Shown here piece by piece: positions 31,555 through 42,258 of a stretch of 64,000 nt of DNA. The position numbers were made by a program, and so were the translations under genes. How positions within the stretch are numbered: the first letter of the stretch is position 1; each line of letters opens with the position of its first letter. The stretch covers positions 3,541,453 to 3,605,452 of the forward strand of contig PSQN01000017.1 of NCBI GenBank assembly GCA_002989075.1, written 5' to 3'. This DNA comes from Arthonia radiata (Eukaryota > Ascomycota > Arthoniomycetes > Arthoniales > Arthoniaceae). Under the pieces are notes generated by a model that saw nothing but the letters and a program-made list of their open reading frames with translations, was not told the origin of the DNA and searched no databases.

Positions 31555-34500
31555 ATGGCTCGCGGAGGGCGCGGTGGTGGCGGTCGAGGCCGCGGTCGAG
31601 GTCGAGGTAACTACTCAAGAGGAGGAGGAGGGGGAGGAAGAGGAGGGGGAGGAAGAGGAGGAGCTGGTGGCTATGGCGGAGGACGCCATGGTGGCGGTCA
31701 GCGATGGGGCGATAGAAAGCCCGCCTCGGATATCGACCGTCACAATGAGGGCTATGAGAATTACTATAACGACCTGGGCATCGTTCCAGAGGAAGAGCGA
31801 GAAGCTTTCTGGTCCTTCATGCGCACCGATCTTCCCAACTCTTTCCGCTTCACTGGTTCACGTTCGCATGCGTTGGCGGTCCAGAGACGGCTCACAGACC
31901 GCTATATCCCCGAAATCGTAGCTGTCAAGTACGAGGATCAGCTTGTCGAACCGCCAAAGCCTGTGCCCTGGTATCCAGATCAGCTAGCTTGGAGCATGAC
32001 CACTCCGAAGAATGTGATCAGACGCTTCCCGCCCTTTGCAAACTTTCAGAAATTTCTCGTCAGCGAGAACAGCGTTGGCAATATTACTAGGCAAGAGATC
32101 GTCAGCATGATTCCACCCCTCATGATGGATCTCAAGCCTGGCATGACCGTGTTGGACATGTGTGCAGCGCCAGGCAGCAAGAGCGTGCAAATGATCGAGG
32201 CCATACACGGAGGTGAGGAGGGTCGGGTCCGCAAGGTGCTGGCCTCCCTGCTTCACAACGGCGAAAGAGAGGGCAGCCCGGGTCAGATCGGTTTCGGTGA
32301 AGAAGCAGAAATGAAGCAGGCCGATGAAGAAGGTGACTATGGCGATGATGGCCGTGCGACTGGGCTGCTAGTGGCGAATGACAGAGAGTACAAGCGCGCC
32401 CAAATGTTGATTCACCAGTGCAAGCGTATCAACTCGCCGAACTTGATCGTCACCAATCACGATGCAACATTGTATCCTTCACTGAAGCTTGCGCCGGGCG
32501 AAAAGGGCAAGCAGCAATACCTAAAATTTGATCGCATTCTCGCAGATGTGCCCTGTTCAGGTGACGGCACCGCTAGGAAGAACCTCGATGTTTGGAGGGA
32601 ATGGCAATTGATTAGTGGCTTGGGCTTGCACCATCAACAAACTAGGATTCTGATGCGAGCCCTGCAGATGCTCAAGGTCGGTGGGCGGGTGGTATACTCG
32701 ACATGCAGTATGAATCCTATCGAGAACGAGTCTGTCGTTTCTGAAGCCATCCAACGCTGCGGTGGTGTCGACAAGGTCAAACTCGTAGACCCAACCAATC
32801 TGCTCCCTGGCCTTGAGCGCCGCGAAGGCATGCGCAGATGGGATGTCATGGACCGCAAAGGCAAATTCTGGCCGGACTGGGAAGCGGTCCTTGATGCGCG
32901 AGCACAAGACACCCGCGGCGAGGCAGCTGGCAAGGTTACCGAAGGCATGTTCCCACCACTAGCTGAGCATGAGATCCCGCTTCATCGCTGCGTGCGGGTG
33001 TACCCACACCTGCAAGATACAGGCAGCTTCTTCATTGCTGTACTAGAGAAGCAGTCAGAAATCCGAGCTCGCAGCGATGTGGATGCTCCTCTCCCCAAAG
33101 TCTCCGCACCCGACGAAATCAAGGCGGAAGATGCACCGATCAGCGCAATGGCAGACGAAATTGCCAAGCAGCCAGACGATGCAGCTCGACGAGGCGAGCA
33201 CATCGAAGCTGCTGACGGAGTCCTTCCACTACCCGCAGAAGGCGCTCAACTGGATCCAAGCCGTGCGCAACCTGTAGCCTGGCAAAACACAATTGAAACA
33301 CCTGTCAATGGCTCCGGGAAGCGCCCGTTCGACGGCGACGGCGCGAGCGACGAGCCACCCGGCAAGATAGCGAAACTCCGCGGTACAGACATCGACGCGC
33401 CAACAGAGCCTCGAGACCGCATGGAGCACTGGCCACCGCCGCCGGCGCAAGCGCCTTCTGACCACCCTACAGAGAACCCCGTTCCAACCTTCTCCAAAGA
33501 CCCCTCCAAGGCCGGCCTCGACACCGAGCCTAAAGCTGAGCCCAATGATCCATCAGCCAAGACCACACCAACCGACTCTAAGTCAGAACTTACGCCTACA
33601 GCCGCCAACAATCTCCCTCCATCTCGCCCTCCACGCGACAGCACCAACTCCTACCAAGCCGAATCCTTCATCTACCTCACCCCATCCCACCCCACCCTCC
33701 GCGCCATCCGCACCTTCTATGCCCTCTCCCCTCGCTTCCCTACCGACCGCTTCCTCGTCCGCAACCCCGCCGGGGACCCCGTGAAAGGCATCTACTACAC
33801 CAGCGCGCTGACCAAGGAAATTCTCGAAGCGAACGAAGGCCGCGGCGTCAAATTCGTGCATGCCGGCGTGAAGATGTTCGTGAAGCAGGATGTCGGCCAC
33901 AGCAAGGTGAAGGAGGAGTACGAAGCCCTCGAGGACGAGGACAAAGGCAAGGCGTGGCGGATCCAGAACGAGGGACTCGGCATCATCGAGCGCTGGGTCG
34001 GCAGCGGGCGCGTGGTGAAGTTGTTGAGCATGAAAGTATTGAACACGCTGCTTAAGGAGATGTTCATCAAGATCTCGCCGGAAGGGTCTTATAAGGACTT
34101 TCCGCAGGAGCTGAAGGAGCGGTTGGAGAGTGTGAGTCTGGGGTGTTGTCTGCTGCGGTGTGAGCCTGGCGAGGGCGATGATGCGTTTGATGAGCGGCAT
34201 GTGCTCCCGCTTTGGCGCGGCATCTCGAGTGTGAATCTCATGCTACCAAAGGAGGATCGAAAGGCGATGTTGCTGCGGTTCTTCAACGAGAGCGATGCGG
34301 AGCTGATTGATAACAGTAATACGAAGAACCAGGGGCAGGGGAAGGGGAAGGGACAGCGGATTGAGCGGGACAAGAGGCAGGAGCGGGATGAGTATGTGCC
34401 GATGAAGGCCAAGGACGAGAGTGAAGACGAGGAGGAAGGTGGTGTCAAGTTGGAGAATGGTGGTGGGAAAGACGAGGATTCAGCTGTGAAGCTGGAAGAT

Positions 34501-34698
34501 GAAGGCGGTGCGAGGCCGGCTCTGCAGCAGACGGAGGAGGTTGCGGGTGCTGTGGGCGGTGAGAGTGCTTTGGAAGCTGTGAAAGCTGAGGTTGACGAGA
34601 AGGAGCGGGCGAGAGATGCGGAGATCCAAGGAGAGGCGCAAAATTACGTTGATGCAGCTGATGCGGATGATGGCGAGAAGTTCAACACGACTGTCTGA
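31555..34698 (+). CDS. ncl1: tRNA (cytosine-5) methyltransferase Ncl1/Trm4 (NSUN2 family), 1047 aa
   Basis: This SAM-dependent enzyme makes 5-methylcytosine at several tRNA positions in the nucleus. A Gly/Arg-rich RGG-like leader (residues about 3-55) precedes the catalytic core. FLVSENSVGNITRQEIVSMIPP leads to SAM-binding motif I LDMCAAPGS (200-208). Motif IV DVPCSGDG carries Cys334 (product release) and motif VI STCS carries Cys384 (nucleophile). The family's acidic insertion lies between motifs I and IV. After about residue 490 comes a long disordered, Pro/Glu-rich linker, then the conserved C-terminal domain (ESFIYLTPSHPTLRAIRTFY onward). A further acidic tail makes it longer than yeast Trm4 (684 aa, from memory). 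It is a single exon. Base composition switches from C-rich to G-rich near 33,790. It is convergent with tho2; the 297-bp gap holds no gene. Confidence 0.95.
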   Translation: MARGGRGGGGRGRGRGRGNYSRGGGGGGRGGGGRGGAGGYGGGRHGGGQRWGDRKPASDIDRHNEGYENYYNDLGIVPEEEREAFWSFMRTDLPNSFRFTGSRSHALAVQRRLTDRYIPEIVAVKYEDQLVEPPKPVPWYPDQLAWSMTTPKNVIRRFPPFANFQKFLVSENSVGNITRQEIVSMIPPLMMDLKPGMTVLDMCAAPGSKSVQMIEAIHGGEEGRVRKVLASLLHNGEREGSPGQIGFGEEAEMKQADEEGDYGDDGRATGLLVANDREYKRAQMLIHQCKRINSPNLIVTNHDATLYPSLKLAPGEKGKQQYLKFDRILADVPCSGDGTARKNLDVWREWQLISGLGLHHQQTRILMRALQMLKVGGRVVYSTCSMNPIENESVVSEAIQRCGGVDKVKLVDPTNLLPGLERREGMRRWDVMDRKGKFWPDWEAVLDARAQDTRGEAAGKVTEGMFPPLAEHEIPLHRCVRVYPHLQDTGSFFIAVLEKQSEIRARSDVDAPLPKVSAPDEIKAEDAPISAMADEIAKQPDDAARRGEHIEAADGVLPLPAEGAQLDPSRAQPVAWQNTIETPVNGSGKRPFDGDGASDEPPGKIAKLRGTDIDAPTEPRDRMEHWPPPPAQAPSDHPTENPVPTFSKDPSKAGLDTEPKAEPNDPSAKTTPTDSKSELTPTAANNLPPSRPPRDSTNSYQAESFIYLTPSHPTLRAIRTFYALSPRFPTDRFLVRNPAGDPVKGIYYTSALTKEILEANEGRGVKFVHAGVKMFVKQDVGHSKVKEEYEALEDEDKGKAWRIQNEGLGIIERWVGSGRVVKLLSMKVLNTLLKEMFIKISPEGSYKDFPQELKERLESVSLGCCLLRCEPGEGDDAFDERHVLPLWRGISSVNLMLPKEDRKAMLLRFFNESDAELIDNSNTKNQGQGKGKGQRIERDKRQERDEYVPMKAKDESEDEEEGGVKLENGGGKDEDSAVKLEDEGGARPALQQTEEVAGAVGGESALEAVKAEVDEKERARDAEIQGEAQNYVDAADADDGEKFNTTV

Positions 34699-34995
34699 GA
34701 CCTTGGCGTGGACGACGGGTTGGGAATTGGAGTGAAAATGCGTGAGACGCGAAGACATGCATAATGAGGCAGAGAAAACATCTGGAGGAGAAATAAAAGC
34801 ATGCATGAATGACGATTTAGCATAAGCTAATGGTAGCTTCTAGTAAAACATAGTATCGCTAGTCAATCGTAGCTGAAATTGACGTTGACAATTCGACTCC
34901 TCGCAATGCTGGGGTGTACTCTTGAGCCCGTTTTATGCTGGGCAACATTCCAAACTCCGCGCCATGCATAACAAAACACAAAACAGTCTCCTGAA

Positions 34996-37900
34996 TTACC
35001 GTCTTCCACCCCTCGGCGCAGTGTCACGGCCTCTGGGCGCACTCGCGTCTTGGTCGAACCCATCAAAATCCCTCTTCCTCTCATCTCTCCAGTGAGGCTC
35101 TGCCCTCGGCGGTGGCGCTCCTTGTCTCTCATCTCTCCTTACTCCGCGCGTTCCGAAATCTTTAGGGGTACGGCCGTCACGCGGGCCTCTTGGCTCTTCT
35201 CTGGGTCCCCTCGGCTCGTCCCGTCGATCTCTGTATTCTTTTGGGTAATCTCTCTGCTCTCGTGTCTCTCTTCTCACATCGCCTCTCGGGCTACGTTCTC
35301 GCGTTCGGTCTGTCTCACGCAGGCGCGCGTCTCTGCCATCACGTGCTTCCATAGGCCCTCCAGGTATAAGCTCACGAGGAGCTTCACGCTGAGTTTCGCG
35401 TGGGCCTCGGCGAGGGCCACTGTCGCGCGGAATGAGGTCCGGGCGCTCTGTTCGGGGTTCTCGGTAGTCCCGGTTGTCAGGGCGAGCAGGACGAGAGTCT
35501 CTAAGCTCTGGACGTTCGAAAAGGTCTGGACGTAGCTCTCGGTAGTCTTTCTGATAATCTTTCTGGTCCCGTGGATCGCCATGAACATCGCGACGAGGAG
35601 CACGGTCCGTGCCGCGATCGAACGCTGCTGCGGGCGGAGGCTGAGGGGGCAACGCGACTTCAGATCGAGGCGGCTGTGGCGCGCCTCGTACGTCGCGCGG
35701 TGACCCTGGCCCATCACGCTCTCGTGGTGGAGGAATTAGCAGATTACGACCAGCCTGATATTGAGATGGAGGAGGTGGGCCTCGACTATCAAAAATTCGA
35801 GATGCTGACGGTGGTGCGACTTCGCTAGGGTGACCGCGGAGAGGTGCCGGAGGTGGAGGCGGGGGGACCACGTTGGTGACCGGACCGTTACGTGGGCCCG
35901 TGCCGTTTGGTGGTGGCCTTGAGGCTTGATTGCTTTGATTCAGTGTCTCCTGAATGCGTCCAAATTGACGGCGAGTGCCTTCGGTGCGGTTATATTGATT
36001 GCCTCCCGGGCCATTTGCAGGTCCACTAGGAGGTGCGTAACTGGATGGTGAGGACGCTGAAGGAGGGCCAGCTGAACGAGGACCAGATGGCGCATTAGCT
36101 GGAGACGCTGCAAAGCCAGGACCGGCTGGGGCACGTCGCGTGGCATCTTGGGGAGATGTCTGGATCGGCGGTGGTCGAGGTGCACCTTCTATCTGTGCCA
36201 TACGGCTCGGATGTACCCCACTAGCTTCTGAGGTGGGCGTGGCAGGCCCGTTGGTAGCTTGTATGGGTGACTGTTGACCGAAGGACATTCGACCGTCCGG
36301 GCTTGATATGCTAGCTTGACCACGAATTGATGCCCCTTGCTCGATACCATTTCGTGGACCTCTAGGGGATGGAGGCTGAATCGGTGGAAGTCGAGTCTGT
36401 TCTTGTGGCGCCACTGGTTGGTTTTGCGACGACGGTCGTTCGCGTGTTGGACTGACAGTGTCACCAATGAGTCGTGCACGTTCGGGGTTGATGCCAGTCG
36501 CTCTATCGGCCGGGCCGGACGGAGTAATAACTGGACGCTTGTCTGGTGCGCCACGGTTCGAGTCGTATGGAGGGCGAGCAGTTGCCGGTGGGTAGTCTCT
36601 GCGTGGAGGAGGACCCATGACGCTTTGCCCATCGTTCTGCCTTCGATCGCCTGCGAAATCTCTTGCAGATCCTGAGGTTGGCCCACGAGGAGGCGGCCTT
36701 GACGAAGGACTGCCCGCTGGATCTGGCTCCGCGTTGAGCCGTCCGTAGCTCATGTCGGATTGCCTCGGTGGTCGCGCAGAATCCGGAGCATATCTTGGGG
36801 GAGGTCCGCGATCTGTATTCGTACGCGAAGGCGTCAAGTGCCCGTTTTCTTGTTGGGGCCGCACGTTTCGTGTATCATAGCTAGAGTTTCGGACAGGACG
36901 TTCACGGTCTGACCGAGGTCCATCAGGCGCTTGTTCAGTATAATTACGACTCGGTGGCCGGGACGGCAGTGGCGTAGATGGCTTGGAGGAAGGTGCTTCT
37001 GGCTGACTTGGCTTCTCCTCTTTGGTGTGATTCACATCGGATCCTGTTCGCCTCTTCATTGACTCCATAGCTCTCTGTTTGTAGATCCGTTCGTCTTCGC
37101 GTTGATCTGCACTCGATGCAAGCGGCCTGATTGAAGGCTCTTGAAGCTTCGTAATAGGAGTTGCATCTTTCGCGGGCTCAAGCTGGTTTTGCGGAGCTAA
37201 TTGAGCTGCTTGGCCTTCCGACGTCCTCTCTCGCGGACCCTCGCCATTGGATCGCGGCCTGGACTCCGGCGTTGGCAGCCTCATCTTAGGAGCATCAACC
37301 ATCGGTGTATCCTTCACTTCACCATCTTCGACAGACGCTGCAGACATCGGCACACCATTTGTGGTAGGGAGTGCTTTCGGTGCAAAATCCGGAGCTTTGG
37401 CATCGAGCTGCGCTGCGCCATTGGACTGGGCTTGTGCAGAAACCTTGGTGTTGATTGCGGACGGCGCGGCGGCCTTGCCTTTGGCTGTGCAAAACTCATG
37501 TGGCATGACCCATTGCTTTTCCCTTCGTTTCAGAGGCGCTTGCGCCGAGTTCGCCGATGTCCATAAATCTTGACGTGCAAGAGGCTTGGGTTTCTCGTTT
37601 TCCCCAGCTGGTTGCTCTCGATCTCGAACCTGTTGGAGCTTGTGCAAGAAGTCTAATCCCATCGTCTTTGTCGCTGGATAGTGAGGCGCTATAGTGGTCA
37701 AGATGGTAATAGCGTTCTTCACGTACATGTACTCGTATTGGTCGAGGCATTTTCTCAGCCCTTCGGATAGTTTTCGATGCCATTTATAGAGCAAATTACG
37801 ATATTCCTCGAAATCCAGCATATTCTCGGGCTGGCCGCCGCTACTCATCTTGCTTGCGAATCCGGGTAAGATCCTGCTACTCGAGGTATGCTGGCCAAGT

Positions 37901-40900
37901 GCCTTTTTCTCATACTCTTTTCGATCGGCGTGCCACTCGTTGAGCGTTTTGAGTACCTCAGCCAGAAACTTCCCAAGGTTTTCAGCTTCTTTGCTGGAGC
38001 ATGTGTAGATTAGATTCGTGATCGACTGCGTCTCGAACAAGCGATCAAAGAACAACATGGTCCTGAAATTTCGGGCGCCTTTGCTGTGCAAGAAGAATAG
38101 CATCTTCTGTGCATAGTATGAATCCAGAGGCGAAAGCACGAGTCGAGGCAGGAAGCATTCTTGCAGCAAGGTATGGTTGAGCGAATTCCAATCGCCTTGA
38201 GGATCGCTGAACCACTGGTCTTTCTCCCTGGTCAGTCGACCTTGAACGACCTGGAAATACTTCATCTTCCCTCTCATTTCTTTCATGAACTTGTCATGAG
38301 TCTCGTCAATGAATTTCTTCTCTGCATCTCTTCTTTTCGCCCCTGCCGCTGACGCGTCTGCACGGTCAGGGACGATAGCTGCCTTCCTAGCTAACAGTTT
38401 CTTCATCTCATCCTCGTAGATATTTGTTGGGGCGAGAAGGTCGGATAGAGAGAGCTGCCAGAATGTGACCAAGAATGGGACGCTGATGTATGTTTTCAAC
38501 TCAGAGGCAAGGACGGGCTCAATTTGATGCGCGAGCTCTTGCAGAATTGGGTGGCATGCTGAGATGGCAGGCGGCGTTGGCACCGTGTCTGGTGGTGTTG
38601 GCGCGCTGCCGTGAGGTTGAGCTGCATCAAGTGCGTCTTCCACTGCGGTCTCAGCAATGTCCATGGAATCGTCTTTGCCCTGTGAGGCGCCCTTCTCCGT
38701 CGATTCAGTAATCATAGCAACATCCGGGACTTGCGGCTTCTCATTGCTTGGTGCGCGCGATTTCGAAGAAGTCCCATGCTTGGTGCCATACTCTGACATA
38801 GCAAGAGAAAGGCTAAATCGCTGGATACTGAAGGCCGTGCTCGGTGCGAGACCGTATTCAGCGATCAAGGAAGAAACCTCGGGCACCATCATCGCAAACT
38901 GTTCCGATGTCGTGTTGGCGCGTATCATGTCGAGACATTGTCTGAAAACAGTGTTGACTTCATCGTAGATCTCGCTCAAGATTTTGTTATCATCTTGATC
39001 GTGATTGTAGACGCACAATTCTCGTTGCTGCGCTATTGCTATCAAGAGGGCACCTCCTGTGTTGTTGTCTATCAGACTGGCGATGAGGCGTCTGGCAGCG
39101 CGCATGTTCTCGGTCCGCCGATCCTGGAGTTGACGGAGCGTCTCAGATCTTAATAGTTCACCGCCAGCCAAAGCCATCATCTGCGCATCAGTGAGATCCA
39201 CAAGTGCGGTCACGCCTGACATCTGTTGCACGATGTCTCTAAGCACTCTGATGTCGATGTAACTGTTCTTGCGAAGCTGGCTAAGGATGTATTGGACGAA
39301 GGGCTGTACAGTCATCGCGGAATAACGTCTGAGGATTTTGCCAGTGAAAGAAGACAGAGACACCAGCCATTTGTTTGCAGTGAAGCCGGTTTGCGAAATG
39401 CGGCCACGACCTTCGTTACCAAGGTACGTCAGGATGGACCAAGTCAGCACATCGTAACTAAGCTCTGTAAAGTGGGTACCGCAATCGACAACTACGTCGA
39501 TTAGATTGTCGTACTGCTCGAGCTGCCTCAAAAAGATCTCGAATACGATGCCAGGCGCTGAAGCAGAGGCTTTCGCGAGCTTGCGGGCACTGGGCCCAGA
39601 ATCCAGTTTGTTGACCTTCTTCATGATATCTTTGGTCTCGTAGCGCGTCAGGTTGAAAGCTTCTGCGACATCCGGCATGCGAGAAGTAGGCCCGGTAAAC
39701 CACTCTGCATAGATGTTATATCTCGCTTGGATGGGAAACCTCTTGAGAACTGTGAACACCTCACCCACAACTGCAGTGTTGGATCTTGTCAAGCTCAGCG
39801 CCGGGCACAGCATTCTTTTCAGTAAGTCTAGCCATCGGTCTTTGTTCGATTGTGATGGGTCAGCATTCAGGCTGTGATCGCCGATACGCGCCAATTTGGT
39901 AATCAATGTGGCGTCTTGGCCGATCTTGACTCCGACAAGGTTGAGCATCGTGCCGCAGATCGTGAAAACGTCGTCAACGCTTTGGCAGACAGGTACGTTG
40001 TCGGCCCAATCATCCCAGTAGAATTTGTAGTCGATGCCCTCGCCGGCGTCTTTGGTGTCTGACTGTGCCCATTTGATTACTCTGGTGTACGGAGCATCTG
40101 TCAAGCGCAGACTGCCTTTGCTGACGCCGGATTGATCTTCAGAAGGTAGTTGCGCCGGCTTTTCAAGACCCAACGAATCTTTCTCTGGTAGTGTAGATTC
40201 GTACACTGCGGACAGAGATTGATGCAAAACCCTGAACACGAGTTTGGGGAGATCCGGCACAGTGTCAAGCAACCATGGGAATCGGCCAAGCATGAAAAGC
40301 GACTCGGGCAATGCTCCTATGCATAGGAGACTTTTGAGCAGGCTGATCTTTTGATCAGGCAAACCTGCTGGGTGAGAGGAATCACTTTTCATGTCTTCCT
40401 TGGTTGCGTCAACTTTGCCATCGACAGGGGTGGCCGCCCTGTCTGGTGCAATGCGTATACGGCTGGCCGCTGTCGGTGGTGCATCGTCTGCAAGAGCGCC
40501 AGCGCGGGTCAGTGCATTGACAGTGGCACCTCCACGTTTAGCTTGCTCTCGCTCGGCCTTTTCTTGCAAGCCCTTTTCCCGTACCGACTCCATCGAGTCA
40601 TCGGCGGGGCTCAGGTGAGGATAGATGTCCAGCAAAGAGATGAAGCCAATCTTGATGAGCATTGCCGTCATGTATATCAAAGAAGGTGGCATCGAGTCCC
40701 CTTCGCCACGGATGTTGGAGGCATAGAATCGGAGCTTAAAGCCTAGGAGTTGAGCTGCGACAGAGCTTCCAGCCGGTGGGAGAGTTCTTGTTTTCGAAAT
40801 CCATTCCAACAAGTTCACCGTGCTCTCATTTTGAGGCTGTTGCAAGACTGTTTGGGTTTCTCGTATCCGCTCGTCATCGCTCAGAACGCGTCGGCGCCCC

Positions 40901-42258
40901 AGCGTGAAGAAGGCGTCCATGCCCAGTGATTTTGCTTCATACCAGAAGTCCCGGTCTCGCCGTTGTTTGAGCGACGCAATCTGAGTCATCTCGCTTTCAT
41001 CCAGCCGCCAGTCGTAGTGATCAGGATCAGCCCAGAGGGGCAGTGAATCAATGGGTGGGGCAGAAGTCGACAGTCCGTCCAAAATGGTTGCTTGAGGCCA
41101 GTAGTCGCTCATTCGTAAGAGCTTGACAAAGAAACGGTGGTTTTTGATCAAGGTGCTGGCGCACACATCCAGGGTCACATCAAGCACACGACCGGCGTCA
41201 AGGTCAAATGCTCCAATCAAGGCTTTCATATTCTTGAAGGTCTCGTTTGCTGTGTCGCTAGTAGGTTCGGGCTCTTGACTGACGGAGAAGAGCTCTGTGA
41301 TTAGCTTTGAATACCCTTCTGTTTCTTCGCGCAGCAAATTGTAGTTCGACTGCTTGTATAGGATGTTTGTCTGCTTGCGGATGAACATGCGGCTGAAGGC
41401 TGACTGAACGAGTCCTAACGCTATTAAGACGTCGCTTTCAAAGACGTTTCGCATCTGCTCGGCCGGTATTTGCGTTGCGAAGCAAAGCGCCTTGAGGTTC
41501 CGGCTATTCATATCCACACCTGGGATGGCCGACACGGTGTCGAGGAATATCTCGGACGCATCGATCGGAGCATCTGAAGGAGCTGACTGGATTATGGAGT
41601 TCACAGTTGCGCCAGCTTCATGCGCGTCCAAGCGATCATCCATGGCGGAGCGTACCAATTCGTGCATGATTGACAAGAGCCCAGAAATATCGTTTTGTGT
41701 AATCGTTTCGCCTGACTTTTGAAGAACCCATTGCCTCCCATCCTCTTGCCATGACTCCAATCGATCTTCTGTGAGAAACTCGTAGAGCATCGCAGGAGGG
41801 GTCTTCGGTCTCGCTGGAGGAGCTTGAGGAGCCCGCGCCTGCGAAGAAGCGGTTTGAACAGACTTGTTAGGAGTCATGGTTCGCTCAGGTCGGTCAAATG
41901 ATGTGTTCTGTGCCGCCGCTGCTGCTGCTTGAGTAGCGTCCCAAGTATTGGATACGCGATCTTGGCTTTGAGTCGAATTTCGTATTGGTTGGTCGTTTGC
42001 GCCATCTACAGCCAATTCTGACCTTGGATTTGCCTCGATCGCCTGGAAGCCTCCGCGACCACCTCTACCACTCCGTCCACCGCGACCTCGTCCTCGGCCC
42101 CGTTGCGTAGGTGAGTGGACTGGAGGTCGATTTGGCTCATATCTAGTGGCTGTCGAGATACCGGAGGGATGATGTGGAGAAGGGCGACTGCCATCATTGG
42201 GGTCGAAGTCGCTTCGTTCTGATACTCTTCTCTTAGTACCTCGACCTGGTGGAGCCAT
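34996..42258 (-). CDS. tho2: THO complex subunit 2 (Tho2), 2420 aa
   Basis: Tho2 is the large scaffold of the THO complex, which with TREX packages nascent mRNA for export and limits R-loops. The 7.26-kb frame has no intron. The N-terminus has RG-rich repeats, then a helical scaffold from about residue 150 to 1650. THO2-type segments include KLVFRVLHQSLSAVYESTLP, RWLDLLKRMLCPALSLTRSN, LTRYETKDIMKKVNKLDSGP and LVTFWQLSLSDLLAPTNIYE. The remaining roughly 750 residues are disordered and rich in Pro, Arg, Gly and Ser, ending in dense RDxR/RGPR stretches that probably bind nucleic acid. The ATG at 42258 opens the frame directly after intergenic sequence. Identification rests on the scaffold segments and overall architecture; no catalytic motif is expected. 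Confidence 0.92.
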   Translation of the reverse strand: MAPPGRGTKRRVSERSDFDPNDGSRPSPHHPSGISTATRYEPNRPPVHSPTQRGRGRGRGGRSGRGGRGGFQAIEANPRSELAVDGANDQPIRNSTQSQDRVSNTWDATQAAAAAAQNTSFDRPERTMTPNKSVQTASSQARAPQAPPARPKTPPAMLYEFLTEDRLESWQEDGRQWVLQKSGETITQNDISGLLSIMHELVRSAMDDRLDAHEAGATVNSIIQSAPSDAPIDASEIFLDTVSAIPGVDMNSRNLKALCFATQIPAEQMRNVFESDVLIALGLVQSAFSRMFIRKQTNILYKQSNYNLLREETEGYSKLITELFSVSQEPEPTSDTANETFKNMKALIGAFDLDAGRVLDVTLDVCASTLIKNHRFFVKLLRMSDYWPQATILDGLSTSAPPIDSLPLWADPDHYDWRLDESEMTQIASLKQRRDRDFWYEAKSLGMDAFFTLGRRRVLSDDERIRETQTVLQQPQNESTVNLLEWISKTRTLPPAGSSVAAQLLGFKLRFYASNIRGEGDSMPPSLIYMTAMLIKIGFISLLDIYPHLSPADDSMESVREKGLQEKAEREQAKRGGATVNALTRAGALADDAPPTAASRIRIAPDRAATPVDGKVDATKEDMKSDSSHPAGLPDQKISLLKSLLCIGALPESLFMLGRFPWLLDTVPDLPKLVFRVLHQSLSAVYESTLPEKDSLGLEKPAQLPSEDQSGVSKGSLRLTDAPYTRVIKWAQSDTKDAGEGIDYKFYWDDWADNVPVCQSVDDVFTICGTMLNLVGVKIGQDATLITKLARIGDHSLNADPSQSNKDRWLDLLKRMLCPALSLTRSNTAVVGEVFTVLKRFPIQARYNIYAEWFTGPTSRMPDVAEAFNLTRYETKDIMKKVNKLDSGPSARKLAKASASAPGIVFEIFLRQLEQYDNLIDVVVDCGTHFTELSYDVLTWSILTYLGNEGRGRISQTGFTANKWLVSLSSFTGKILRRYSAMTVQPFVQYILSQLRKNSYIDIRVLRDIVQQMSGVTALVDLTDAQMMALAGGELLRSETLRQLQDRRTENMRAARRLIASLIDNNTGGALLIAIAQQRELCVYNHDQDDNKILSEIYDEVNTVFRQCLDMIRANTTSEQFAMMVPEVSSLIAEYGLAPSTAFSIQRFSLSLAMSEYGTKHGTSSKSRAPSNEKPQVPDVAMITESTEKGASQGKDDSMDIAETAVEDALDAAQPHGSAPTPPDTVPTPPAISACHPILQELAHQIEPVLASELKTYISVPFLVTFWQLSLSDLLAPTNIYEDEMKKLLARKAAIVPDRADASAAGAKRRDAEKKFIDETHDKFMKEMRGKMKYFQVVQGRLTREKDQWFSDPQGDWNSLNHTLLQECFLPRLVLSPLDSYYAQKMLFFLHSKGARNFRTMLFFDRLFETQSITNLIYTCSSKEAENLGKFLAEVLKTLNEWHADRKEYEKKALGQHTSSSRILPGFASKMSSGGQPENMLDFEEYRNLLYKWHRKLSEGLRKCLDQYEYMYVKNAITILTTIAPHYPATKTMGLDFLHKLQQVRDREQPAGENEKPKPLARQDLWTSANSAQAPLKRREKQWVMPHEFCTAKGKAAAPSAINTKVSAQAQSNGAAQLDAKAPDFAPKALPTTNGVPMSAASVEDGEVKDTPMVDAPKMRLPTPESRPRSNGEGPRERTSEGQAAQLAPQNQLEPAKDATPITKLQEPSIRPLASSADQREDERIYKQRAMESMKRRTGSDVNHTKEEKPSQPEAPSSKPSTPLPSRPPSRNYTEQAPDGPRSDRERPVRNSSYDTRNVRPQQENGHLTPSRTNTDRGPPPRYAPDSARPPRQSDMSYGRLNAEPDPAGSPSSRPPPRGPTSGSARDFAGDRRQNDGQSVMGPPPRRDYPPATARPPYDSNRGAPDKRPVITPSGPADRATGINPERARLIGDTVSPTRERPSSQNQPVAPQEQTRLPPIQPPSPRGPRNGIEQGASIRGQASISSPDGRMSFGQQSPIQATNGPATPTSEASGVHPSRMAQIEGAPRPPPIQTSPQDATRRAPAGPGFAASPANAPSGPRSAGPPSASSPSSYAPPSGPANGPGGNQYNRTEGTRRQFGRIQETLNQSNQASRPPPNGTGPRNGPVTNVVPPPPPPAPLRGHPSEVAPPSASRIFDSRGPPPPSQYQAGRNLLIPPPRERDGPGSPRDVRGAPQPPRSEVALPPQPPPAAAFDRGTDRAPRRDVHGDPRDQKDYQKDYRELRPDLFERPELRDSRPARPDNRDYREPRTERPDLIPRDSGPRRGPRETQREAPRELIPGGPMEARDGRDARLRETDRTRERSPRGDVRRETREQRDYPKEYRDRRDEPRGPREEPRGPRDGRTPKDFGTRGVRRDERQGAPPPRAEPHWRDERKRDFDGFDQDASAPRGRDTAPRGGRR

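Noticed and set aside
33583-34200. 205-codon minus-strand frame inside ncl1
   Set aside because: It is antisense to a conserved methyltransferase frame and explained by the strong base skew, which removes stops from other frames.
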